Part shown: positions 41,005 through 48,792 of the stretch, one piece after another
Layout: the number at the start of each line of letters is the position of its first letter
How positions within the stretch are numbered: position 1 is the first letter of the stretch
DNA from: Pseudomonas veronii
GTDB lineage: Bacteria > Pseudomonadota > Gammaproteobacteria > Pseudomonadales > Pseudomonadaceae
Length of the DNA: 64,000 bases
NCBI RefSeq assembly: GCF_001439695.1
Contig: NZ_JYLL01000019.1
Coordinates: forward strand, 42,082 to 106,081
Direction: 5' to 3'
Position numbers and translations under genes: made by a program
The notes under the pieces: model-generated
The model's input: the letters and a program-made list of their open reading frames with translations, nothing else
What the model was told of the DNA's origin: nothing
The model's database searches: none

Positions 41005-42396
41005 ATGAGTGGTGCAAGAAGCGTCGAGCAATGGAAAAGCTTCATCGACAGCTGCCTGGATTTCCGCCCCGCCGATGAAGTGTTCCGCATCGCCCGCGAC
41101 ATGTTCACCGAGCCGCAACTGTTCGACCTGGAGATGGAACTGATCTTCGAGAAGAACTGGATCTACGCCTGCCACGAAAGCGAACTGGCGAATAACCACG
41201 ATTTCGTGACGATGCGCGCCGGGCGCCAGCCGATGATCATCACCCGCGACGGCGACGGCCAACTCAACGCGCTGGTCAACGCCTGCCAGCATCGCGGCAC
41301 CACCCTCACCCGTGTCGGCAAGGGCAACCAGTCGACCTTCACCTGCCCGTTCCACGCCTGGTGCTACAAGAGCGACGGCCGGCTGGTGAAGGTCAAGGCG
41401 CCGGGGGAATACCCGGAAGGTTTCGACAAGGCCACGCGCGGCCTGAAAAAGGCGCGCATCGACAGCTACAAAGGCTTTGTGTTCATCAGCCTGGACGTGA
41501 ACGGCACCGACAGCCTGGAAGACTTCCTCGGCGACGCCAAAGTGTTTTTCGACATGATGGTCGCCCAGTCCGCCACCGGTGAGCTGGAGGTGCTGCCGGG
41601 TAAGTCCGCCTACACCTACGACGGCAACTGGAAGCTGCAGAACGAAAACGGCCTGGACGGTTATCACGTCAGCACCGTCCACTACAACTATGTGGCCACG
41701 GTGCAGCACCGCCAGCAGGTCAATACCGCGAACGGCACCGCGGCCGGCACGACGCTGGACTACAGCAAACTCGGCGCCGGCGACGCGAATACCGACGACG
41801 GCTGGTTCGCCTTCAACAATGGCCACAGCCTGTTGTTCAGCGACATGCCCAACCCCACGGTACGCTCCGGCTACGCCACCATCATGCCGCGCCTGGTGGC
41901 AGAACACGGCCAGCCAAAAGCCGAGTGGATGATGCATCGCCTGCGCAACCTGAACATCTACCCGAGCCTGTTCTTCCTCGACCAGATCAGCTCGCAGTTG
42001 CGCATCATCCGCCCGTTGGCGTGGAACAAGACCGAGATCATCAGCCAGTGCCTGGGGGTGAAGCACGAGTCCGACGCCGACCGGGAAAACCGCATCCGCC
42101 AGTTCGAGGACTTCTTCAACGTCTCGGGCATGGGCACGCCGGACGATCTGGTGGAGTTTCGCGAGGCCCAGCGCGGTTTCCAGGGCCGCCTGGAGCGCTG
42201 GAGCGATATCTCACGCGGCAGCCACCGCTGGGCCACCGGGCCAACGCCGAACAGCGAAGCCCTCGGCATCCAGCCCGCCATGACCGGCACCGAATTTACC
42301 CACGAAGGCTTGTACGTCAACCAGCACCGCAACTGGCAGCAGTTCCTGCTCAACGGCCTCGACCAACGCGCGCTGAAGCTGCGGGAGGTGGAATGA
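41005..42396 (+). CDS. antA: Anthranilate 1,2-dioxygenase large subunit
   Basis: 463 aa from MSGARSVEQWKSFIDSCLDF after AAAAGGTGCG. Rieske ring-hydroxylating oxygenase alpha subunit: the [2Fe-2S] ligands are C-x-H in NACQHRGTTL and C-x2-H in TCPFHAWCY near 94-117. The mononuclear Fe site is NGLDGYHVSTVHYNYV near 217-229. Together with AntB and AntC it converts anthranilate to catechol, releasing CO2 and ammonia. Confidence 0.95.
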   Translation: MSGARSVEQWKSFIDSCLDFRPADEVFRIARDMFTEPQLFDLEMELIFEKNWIYACHESELANNHDFVTMRAGRQPMIITRDGDGQLNALVNACQHRGTTLTRVGKGNQSTFTCPFHAWCYKSDGRLVKVKAPGEYPEGFDKATRGLKKARIDSYKGFVFISLDVNGTDSLEDFLGDAKVFFDMMVAQSATGELEVLPGKSAYTYDGNWKLQNENGLDGYHVSTVHYNYVATVQHRQQVNTANGTAAGTTLDYSKLGAGDANTDDGWFAFNNGHSLLFSDMPNPTVRSGYATIMPRLVAEHGQPKAEWMMHRLRNLNIYPSLFFLDQISSQLRIIRPLAWNKTEIISQCLGVKHESDADRENRIRQFEDFFNVSGMGTPDDLVEFREAQRGFQGRLERWSDISRGSHRWATGPTPNSEALGIQPAMTGTEFTHEGLYVNQHRNWQQFLLNGLDQRALKLREVE

Positions 42397-42887
42397 TGAA
42401 TGCGCCATTGCAGTACCGGATCGAGCAATTTTTCTATCGCAAATCCGAGCTGTGCGACGCCCAGGACTGGGACGCCTACGTGCAGCTGTTCGACCCGCAG
42501 AGCGAATTCCACCTGCCGCAATGGGACTCCGAACACGTCTACACCCGCGACCCCAAGCGCGAAATGTCGCTGATCTATTACGCCAACCGCTCGGGCCTGG
42601 AAGACCGCGTGTTCCGCCTGCGCACCGGCAAGGCGGCGTCGGCCACGCCCATGCCGCGCACCTTGCACCTGATCCACAACGTGCGTATCGCCGAGCAGGC
42701 GGACGGCACGCTGGAGGTGCGTTTGAACTGGCACACGCTGTTCTATCGCCTGGCCACGTCGGAGCAGTTCTACGGCCACGCGACCTATCGCCTCAAGCCC
42801 CATGGCGACAGCTGGCTGATCACCCGCAAGCACGCGTTGTTGCTCAACGACACCATCAACTCGGTGCTGGATTTCTATCACCTGTAA
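42393..42887 (+). CDS. antB: Anthranilate 1,2-dioxygenase small subunit
   Basis: 164 aa, NTF2-like beta subunit (YRIEQFFYRKSELCDAQDWDAY, then LYNRTGLEDRVFRL-type segment SGLEDRVFRLRTGKAAS). The first ATG at 42393 overlaps the antA stop (ATGA). A second ATG at 42396 is better spaced from GGAGG at 42384-42388 and may be the true start, giving 163 aa. Structural partner of AntA. Confidence 0.93.
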   Translation: MMNAPLQYRIEQFFYRKSELCDAQDWDAYVQLFDPQSEFHLPQWDSEHVYTRDPKREMSLIYYANRSGLEDRVFRLRTGKAASATPMPRTLHLIHNVRIAEQADGTLEVRLNWHTLFYRLATSEQFYGHATYRLKPHGDSWLITRKHALLLNDTINSVLDFYHL

Positions 42888-42904
42888 CGCTGGCTAACGC
42901 CCCT

Positions 42905-43005
42905 TGTAGGAGCGAGCTTGCTCGCGAAGGACGTCAACGATGACGCGGGCATCCTGAATGCACGCGGCGTCCTTGAGTTTTTCGCGAGCAAGCTCGCTCC
43001 TACAG
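42905..43005. repeat. REP inverted pair inside the antABC operon
   Basis: TGTAGGAGCGAGCTTGCTCG and its inverted partner fill the 150-bp antB-antC gap. Within an operon such a pair can shield the upstream mRNA from 3' exonucleases. Confidence 0.88.
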
Positions 43006-43037
43006 GGGTTCACACATGAACCCACGGAGTACTGGGG

Positions 43038-44045
43038 ATGAATCACAAAGTGGCCTTCAGTTTTGCCGACGGCAAGACGCTGTTTTTCCCGGTGGGCGCG
43101 CATGAAATCCTGCTGGATGCGGCCCTGCGCAATGGCATCAAGATTCCGCTGGATTGCCGCGAAGGCGTGTGCGGCACCTGCCAGGGCCGCTGCGAGAGCG
43201 GCGAATACAGCCAGGACTATGTGGACGAGGACGCCCTCTCCAGCCGCGACCTGCAACAGCGCAAGATGCTCAGTTGCCAGACCCGGGTGAAGTCGGATGC
43301 GACGTTCTACTTCGACTTCGATTCCAGCCTGTGCAACGCACCGGGGCCGGTGCAGGTGCGCGGCACGGTGAGCGAGGTGCGGCAGGTCTCGACCGGCACG
43401 GCGATCCTGCAAGTGCAGCTGGACCAGGCGCTGGACTTTCTGCCGGGCCAATACGCCCGCCTGGCGGTTCCGGGCACCGACAGCTGGCGCGCATATTCCT
43501 TCGCCAACCGGCCGGGCAATCAGCTGCGGTTTCTGATCCGCCTGCTGCCCGACGGGGTGATGAGCAACTACCTGCGCGAACGTTGCCAGGTCGGCGATCC
43601 GCTGCTGATGGAGGCGCCGCTGGGTGCGTTCTACCTGCGCCATGTCAGCCGACCGCTGGTGCTGGTCGCCGGCGGCACCGGGTTGTCGGCGTTGCTGGGC
43701 ATGCTCGATGAACTGGCGGCCAACGCCTGCGAACGGCCGGTCCACCTGTACTACGGCGTGCGCGGCGCCGAGGACCTGTGCGAAGCGGCGCGCATCGAGG
43801 GTTACGCGTCCACGCTCGCGGATTTTCGCTACACCGAAGTACTGAGCGACCCGCCGCCCGCATGGTCCGGCAAGCGTGGCTACCTCACCGAGCATTTCGA
43901 CCTGGCCGAATGGCGGGACAGTTCGGCCGATATGTACGTGTGCGGGCCCCCTCCGATGGTCGAATCCATCCAACAATGGCTGGTGGATCAGGCACTTGAT
44001 GGCGTTCAGTTGTATTACGAAAAGTTCACGCAGAGTAATATCTGA
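43038..44045 (+). CDS. antC: Anthranilate 1,2-dioxygenase reductase
   Basis: 335 aa. The plant-type [2Fe-2S] ferredoxin domain covers about 1-95 (Cys in CREGVCGTCQGRC and SCQTR). The FAD domain covers about 105-205 (RAYSFANRPG) and the NADH domain about 210-335 (LVLVAGGTGLSALLGML, CGPPPMVESIQ). It passes electrons from NADH to AntA. The start follows GGGG in GAGTACTGGGGATG, so a weaker RBS than its partners. Confidence 0.94.
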   Translation: MNHKVAFSFADGKTLFFPVGAHEILLDAALRNGIKIPLDCREGVCGTCQGRCESGEYSQDYVDEDALSSRDLQQRKMLSCQTRVKSDATFYFDFDSSLCNAPGPVQVRGTVSEVRQVSTGTAILQVQLDQALDFLPGQYARLAVPGTDSWRAYSFANRPGNQLRFLIRLLPDGVMSNYLRERCQVGDPLLMEAPLGAFYLRHVSRPLVLVAGGTGLSALLGMLDELAANACERPVHLYYGVRGAEDLCEAARIEGYASTLADFRYTEVLSDPPPAWSGKRGYLTEHFDLAEWRDSSADMYVCGPPPMVESIQQWLVDQALDGVQLYYEKFTQSNI

Positions 44046-44118
44046 CCCCTCAGCACTTCTGAGGGGTTGGGCGCGGCGTGCAATCAACCCCGAGAAAAAC
44101 AAGTAGAAGGGAATGTTA

Positions 44119-45522
44119 ATGGCGGATGACATGGTTAACCCGGTAGGCCTCAAGCGTGGCCTGAAGAACCGGCATATTCAGCTGATTGCCTTGGGCGGCG
44201 CGATCGGTACGGGGCTGTTCCTCGGCTCGGCCGGCGTGCTCAAGTCGGCGGGGCCGTCGATGATCCTCGGCTACGCGATTGCCGGTTTTATCGCGTTCCT
44301 GATCATGCGCCAGCTCGGCGAGATGATCGTCGAGGAACCGGTGGCCGGTTCGTTCAGCCACTTTGCCCACAAGTACTGGGGCGGTTACGCGGGCTTCCTG
44401 GCGGGCTGGAACTACTGGGTACTCTACGTGCTGGTGGGCATGGCCGAACTGACGGCCGTGGGCAAGTACATCCAGTTCTGGTGGCCGGAGATTCCGACCT
44501 GGGTCAGCGCGCTGGTGTTCTTTGTCGCGGTGAACCTGATCAACACCCTGAACGTGAAGTTCTTCGGTGAGACCGAGTTCTGGTTCGCGATCATCAAGGT
44601 GGTGGCGATTGTCGGCATGATCGTGCTCGGCTGCTACCTGTTGTTCAGCGGCACCGGCGGCCCGCAAGCGTCGATCAGCAACCTGTGGAGCCACGGCGGT
44701 TTCTTCCCCAATGGCGGCATGGGGTTGTTGATGTCCATGGCGTTCATCATGTTCTCGTTCGGTGGCCTGGAGCTGGTGGGCATCACCGCCGCCGAGGCCA
44801 ACGAGCCGCGTAAAGTGATCCCGAAAGCGATCAACCAGGTGGTGTACCGCATCCTGATTTTCTACGTCGGCGCGCTGACCGTGCTGCTCTCGCTGTACCC
44901 GTGGGATCAACTGCTGCAAACCCTCGGCGCGTCGGGCGATGCCTACAGCGGCAGCCCGTTTGTGCAGATCTTCTCGCTGATCGGTAACGACACCGCCGCG
45001 CACATCCTCAACTTCGTGGTGCTGACCGCGGCGCTGTCGGTGTACAACAGCGGCGTGTACTGCAACAGCCGCATGCTGTTCGGCCTGGCCGAGCAAGGCG
45101 ACGCGCCGAAAGCGCTGATGAAACTCAACAAACAAGGCGTGCCGCTGCGGGCCCTGGCGATTTCGGCGCTGGTGACGCTGCTGTGCGTGGTGGTCAACTA
45201 CGTCGCGCCGCACAGCGCGCTGGAGTTGCTGTTCGCGCTGGTGGTCGCCTCGCTGATGATCAACTGGGCGCTGATCAGCCTGACCCACATCAAGTTCCGC
45301 AAGGCCATGGCCGAGCAAGGCGTGGTGCCGTCGTTCAAGACCTTCTGGTTCCCGTTCAGCAACTACCTGTGCCTGGCGTTCATGCTGATGATCATCAGCG
45401 TGATGCTGGCGATTCCGGGCGTTCGCGATTCGGTGTATGCGATGCCGGTTTGGGTGGGGGTGATCTACATTGCCTACCGCTTGCGCGTCAAAAACGCGAA
45501 AGCGGTAGCCGCCGCGCAGTAA
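44119..45522 (+). CDS. AroP-like aromatic amino-acid permease
   Basis: 467 aa APC-family transporter with 12 hydrophobic segments, from the second ATG (44119) after GAAGGG. LKRGLKNRHIQLIALGGAIGTGLFLGSAGV in part is the AAT/AroP start signature, and FGGLELVGITAAEANEPRKV lies near 215. Its position between antC (73-bp gap) and kynA suggests uptake of tryptophan or anthranilate-related amino acids. Confidence 0.88.
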   Translation: MADDMVNPVGLKRGLKNRHIQLIALGGAIGTGLFLGSAGVLKSAGPSMILGYAIAGFIAFLIMRQLGEMIVEEPVAGSFSHFAHKYWGGYAGFLAGWNYWVLYVLVGMAELTAVGKYIQFWWPEIPTWVSALVFFVAVNLINTLNVKFFGETEFWFAIIKVVAIVGMIVLGCYLLFSGTGGPQASISNLWSHGGFFPNGGMGLLMSMAFIMFSFGGLELVGITAAEANEPRKVIPKAINQVVYRILIFYVGALTVLLSLYPWDQLLQTLGASGDAYSGSPFVQIFSLIGNDTAAHILNFVVLTAALSVYNSGVYCNSRMLFGLAEQGDAPKALMKLNKQGVPLRALAISALVTLLCVVVNYVAPHSALELLFALVVASLMINWALISLTHIKFRKAMAEQGVVPSFKTFWFPFSNYLCLAFMLMIISVMLAIPGVRDSVYAMPVWVGVIYIAYRLRVKNAKAVAAAQ

Positions 45523-45528
45523 TACTCC

Positions 45529-45557
45529 TGTGGGAGGGAGCAAGCCCCCTCCCACAT
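45529..45557. repeat. Short REP palindrome
   Basis: TGTGGGAGGGAGCAAGCCCC with the inverted CCCTCCCACA arm and almost no spacer, just after the permease stop. Confidence 0.75.
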
Positions 45558-45575
45558 TTGGTTGCATTCCAAATG

Positions 45576-45603
45576 AAAAGCCCCGGTGATCCGGGGCTTT
45601 TTG
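45576..45603. terminator. Bidirectional terminator between the permease and kynA
   Basis: Stem AGCCCCGG/CCGGGGCT with a TGAT loop, flanked by AAAA and TTTTT. It serves both convergent genes. Confidence 0.88.
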
Positions 45604-45604
45604 T

Positions 45605-46462
45605 TTAGAGCGTGGAACGTACTCGCCACAGCTCGGGGAACAGCACCGTGTCGAGCATCTTGCGCAGGTAACCCACGCCCTCGGTGCCGCCGGTGCCGGG
45701 CTGGAAGCCGATGATCCGTTCCACCGTGGTCACATGGCGAAAGCGCCATTGACGGAAGGAGTCTTCCAGGTCGATAAACTTTTCGGCCAACTGGTACAGG
45801 TCCCAATAACGGCTCGGGTCGCGGTAGACCTCGCGCCACGCCGCTTCCACGGAGGCATCGTGAACCGTCGCCGCCGTCGGGTCGCGTTCGGCGCGTTGCG
45901 GGTCGATCGTCAGCCCGGCCTTGACCATCAGGTTGATCGCCTCGTCGTACAGCGACGGCGTGGCGATCGCCACTTGCAGTTCTTGCAACAATTGCGGGCG
46001 ATGGGCGTGGGGCCGCAACAGCGCCGGGCTTTTGTTGCCGAGGATGAATTCGATCTCACGATACTGGAACGACTGGAACCCGGACGATTGGCCGAGGAAC
46101 GGGCGAATCGCCTTGTACTCCGACGGGGTCATGGTCGCCAGCACCGCCCAGGCGTGTACCAGTTGATCGAAGATCCGCGAGACCCGCGCCAGCATCTTGA
46201 ACGCCGGCGGCAACTCGCCCAGGCGCAGGTGTTCGCGGGCGGCCTTGAGTTCGTGGAGCATCAGTTTCATCCACAGCTCGGAGGTCTGGTGCTGGATGAT
46301 AAAGAGCATCTCGTTGTGGTCCGGCGACAGCGGGTGCTGGGCGCTGAGGACTTTGCCCAGGTCCAGGTAGTCGCCGTAGCTCATGGACTCGGAAAAATTC
46401 AGCTCGGCGTTATGCCATTCTTCCGGCGGCTGGTAATCCTCTGAGAAGGGACATTGGCTCAT
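45605..46462 (-). CDS. kynA: Tryptophan 2,3-dioxygenase
   Basis: 285 aa all-helical heme dioxygenase. It opens the indole ring of L-tryptophan to N-formylkynurenine. The signature SSGFQSFQYREIEFILGNKS is near 125, the heme His in FRHVTTVERIIG near 241, and MSYGDYLDLGKVLSAQ near 28. The start overlaps the kynB stop by 4 nt (ATGA), so kynB-kynA is a coupled operon. Confidence 0.96.
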   Translation of the reverse strand: MSQCPFSEDYQPPEEWHNAELNFSESMSYGDYLDLGKVLSAQHPLSPDHNEMLFIIQHQTSELWMKLMLHELKAAREHLRLGELPPAFKMLARVSRIFDQLVHAWAVLATMTPSEYKAIRPFLGQSSGFQSFQYREIEFILGNKSPALLRPHAHRPQLLQELQVAIATPSLYDEAINLMVKAGLTIDPQRAERDPTAATVHDASVEAAWREVYRDPSRYWDLYQLAEKFIDLEDSFRQWRFRHVTTVERIIGFQPGTGGTEGVGYLRKMLDTVLFPELWRVRSTL

Positions 46463-47109
46463 CGTGCGGGCTCCACAAGCGGGCGCAGGATTGCGCGGAC
46501 AGGGCTGGCGTCGAGGTGGGCAAACCGCAGCGGCAGGGCGATCAGTTCATAGTCGCCCTCCGGTACGTCATCGAGCACGATGCCTTCGAGTATCGCCATG
46601 CCATGGCGGGCCACGGCGTTGTGGGCATCCATGGTCTTGGACTGTTGCGGGTCCAGGGACGGCGTGTCGATACCGACCAGGCGCACGCCCAGGCTGGCGA
46701 GCAGCTCGATGGTCTGCGGGGCGATGGCGGTGAAGTTCACATCCCATTCGGTCAGCGGCGCCTGTGGATAAGTGCGCAGCAACACACGTTCCGGCAAGTT
46801 ATCCACACGCCCTTGCAACTGCTGCGGCTGCACCAGCGCGCCGCTGTCCAGGCAATGCAACACACGGCACGGGCCCATGTACACGTCCAGCGACACCTCG
46901 CCGATCGGCGCGCCGTCCGCGCTGTAATGCAGCGGCGCATCGACATGGGCGCCGGTGTGCGGCGACAAGGTAACGCGCCCGACATTCACCGGGCACTCCG
47001 GGCCGAACTGCCACACGCGCTCTTCCTGGAACGGCGTATCCCCCGGCCAGGTCGGGGTCGCCGTACTCAAGGGCGGGCTGATGTCCCACCACGTTTTTAT
47101 TGGGTTCAT
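46459..47109 (-). CDS. kynB: Kynurenine formamidase
   Basis: 216 aa from MNPIKTWWDISPPLSTATPT; a 42-residue in-frame upstream extension is excluded. Cyclase-family metal hydrolase: the Zn motif HTGAHVDAPLHY near 50-61 and DTPSLDPQQSKTMDAH near 160. It hydrolyses N-formylkynurenine to kynurenine. First gene of kynBA. Confidence 0.95.
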   Translation of the reverse strand: MNPIKTWWDISPPLSTATPTWPGDTPFQEERVWQFGPECPVNVGRVTLSPHTGAHVDAPLHYSADGAPIGEVSLDVYMGPCRVLHCLDSGALVQPQQLQGRVDNLPERVLLRTYPQAPLTEWDVNFTAIAPQTIELLASLGVRLVGIDTPSLDPQQSKTMDAHNAVARHGMAILEGIVLDDVPEGDYELIALPLRFAHLDASPVRAILRPLVEPAR

Positions 47110-47158
47110 ATCAAGGCTCTCGGTCGTGACTGAAGTGAATGATACGAGGGCCAGCCGT

Positions 47159-47173
47159 GAATTTTCTTGCGAA
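47159..47173. promoter_or_regulatory. Candidate KynR site upstream of kynB
   Basis: GAATTTTCTTGCGAA, 50 bp upstream of the kynB start, matching 13 of 15 bases of the kynU-kynR site. Further TTGCGAA/TTCGCA-like half-sites follow within 30 bp. Confidence 0.45.
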
Positions 47174-47274
47174 TTCCTGCGACAAGCGGGAAATCTTTCG
47201 CACTTAATGCGAGGAAACGGCTTATCTACGCTCAAAAGTGTCGCCTAGCCACAGTGACGCTGCCACCGAGGGTC

Positions 47275-47368
47275 AATGTGGGAGGGGGCTTGCCCCCGAT
47301 GGCAGTGTGTCAGTTGACACATGTGCTAGCTGATCCGCAGCCATCGGGGGCAAGCCCCCTCCCACATT
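47275..47368. repeat. REP inverted pair
   Basis: AATGTGGGAGGGGGCTTGCC and its inverted partner between divergent kynB and the cupin gene. Confidence 0.9.
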
Positions 47369-47494
47369 AACTGCACATGGCCTGAGCAGTGGTACTCGCC
47401 TGCGCTTCTGGGCATCCCGATGTCGAGTTCAGACCACTGGCGCAACGCCCAAGGCCTTAGGGTGCATCTTTCCATTCCCTGCCTCGGAGTCATC

Positions 47495-47839
47495 ATGTCC
47501 AAGCCCATCACCGTACTGCGCGACACCCACCCCTTGCCGGTCCTGGATGCCTGCAAATGGGAAAAGCTCGAAGGCGACCCGCACACCGTCAACCTCAACG
47601 CCTACACCAGCGAAGACGGCAGCAAGATCATGGGCACCTGGATCTGCACACCGGGCAAGTGGTACGTGGAATACGTGAAGTGGGAATACTGCCATTTCCA
47701 GGAAGGCTACTGCGTGATCACCCCGGAAGGCCTGGAGCCGATCCATTTGCGCGCGGGGGATATCTTTGTGGTGGAGCCGGGGATGAAGGGGACGTGGGAA
47801 GTGGTCGAGACGGTGCGTAAGTATTTTGTGTTTGCCTGA
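47495..47839 (+). CDS. Cupin-domain protein (DUF861 type)
   Basis: 114 aa from MSKPITVLRDTHPLPVLDAC after CTCGGAGTCATC. Small single-cupin beta barrel: GTWICTPGKWYVEYVKWEYCHFQEGYCVI in part and LRAGDIFVVEPGMKGTWEVVE match the DUF861/ureidoglycine-type cupin. Metal ligand His residues are few (H in YCHF), so enzymatic function is open. Divergent from kynB; no clear pathway link. Confidence 0.82.
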   Translation: MSKPITVLRDTHPLPVLDACKWEKLEGDPHTVNLNAYTSEDGSKIMGTWICTPGKWYVEYVKWEYCHFQEGYCVITPEGLEPIHLRAGDIFVVEPGMKGTWEVVETVRKYFVFA

Positions 47840-47852
47840 ACCGCAATAAATA

Positions 47853-47880
47853 GTGGCGAGGGAGCAAGCGCCCTCGCCAC
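47853..47880. terminator. Hairpin between the convergent cupin gene and mmsB
   Basis: Perfect 10-bp arms GTGGCGAGGG/CCCTCGCCAC with an 8-nt loop. No long T run; probably an mRNA end or short REP-like element. Confidence 0.6.
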
Positions 47881-47889
47881 AGGCGGTAT

Positions 47890-48777
47890 CTATTTGGGCT
47901 TGCGGTAGCTGTTGATGATCGCCGAGAAGTCCTTGCCCCCTTCCCCGCGCTGGCTCATCGATTGATACAACTGCTGGGCCACAGCGCCGAGGATCACCGG
48001 CTGGTGCGCCTGGCGCGCAGCTTCGGTGGCCAGCCCCAGGTCCTTGAGCATCAGGTCGGCACCGAAACCACCGGTATAACCCCGCGATGACGGCGCGGTT
48101 TCGATCACGCCCGGCCACGGGTTGTACGTGTCGGAACTCCAGCAGCGCCCGGTGGAGCTGTTGATGATGCCAGCCAGCACCTGAGTGTCGATGCCCAGCG
48201 CATCGCCCAGGGCCATCGCTTCGCTGACGCCGACCATGCTGATGCCCAGCAGCAGGTTGTTGCAGATCTTGGCGATCTGGCCGGTGCCGACCTCGCCGCA
48301 ACGCACAATGTTGCGGCCCATCTGCGCCAGCACCGGTTGCAGGGTGGCGAACAAGTCCGCGCTGGCGCCGACCATGAAGGTCAGCGTCCCGGCTTGCGCG
48401 CCGCCAGTGCCACCGGAGACCGGCGCATCGGCGACGGCCACGCCTTGCTTGGCCGCCGCCGCCGCGACATCGCGGATGGTCTGCGGGTCGATGGTGCTGC
48501 AATCCACCGCCGGCACGCCTTGGCCGATACCGGCCAAAACGCCGTCTTCACCCAGCCAGACACTGCGCACATGGGCAGCGGCCGGCAGCATGGTAATCAC
48601 CAACTCGGCGCCGGTGGCCGCATCGCGCGGTGAACCGCTGATGCTGCCGCCCAGTTCGGCCAGTTCCTTGAGTACCGCCTGGTTCAGGTCGAACAGGTTC
48701 AGCGCGTGGCCGGCCTTGATCAGGTTGCGGGCCATGGGCGCGCCCATGTGGCCCAAGCCGATAAATGCAATCTTCAT
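47890..48777 (-). CDS. mmsB: 3-Hydroxyisobutyrate dehydrogenase
   Basis: 295 aa. It oxidises 3-hydroxyisobutyrate to methylmalonate semialdehyde in valine breakdown. NAD motif IGLGHMGAPMARNL at 6-19, substrate motif DAPVSGGTGGAQAGTL near 117, catalytic Lys in GQIAKICNNLLLG near 171. The gap to mmsA is 15 bp. Confidence 0.94.
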   Translation of the reverse strand: MKIAFIGLGHMGAPMARNLIKAGHALNLFDLNQAVLKELAELGGSISGSPRDAATGAELVITMLPAAAHVRSVWLGEDGVLAGIGQGVPAVDCSTIDPQTIRDVAAAAAKQGVAVADAPVSGGTGGAQAGTLTFMVGASADLFATLQPVLAQMGRNIVRCGEVGTGQIAKICNNLLLGISMVGVSEAMALGDALGIDTQVLAGIINSSTGRCWSSDTYNPWPGVIETAPSSRGYTGGFGADLMLKDLGLATEAARQAHQPVILGAVAQQLYQSMSQRGEGGKDFSAIINSYRKPK

Positions 48778-48792
48778 GCTCGTCTCCCGGAA

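Noticed and set aside
44116..45567. 483-aa minus-strand open frame
   Set aside because: Antisense to the AroP-like permease, with His/Gln/Arg-rich shadow composition.
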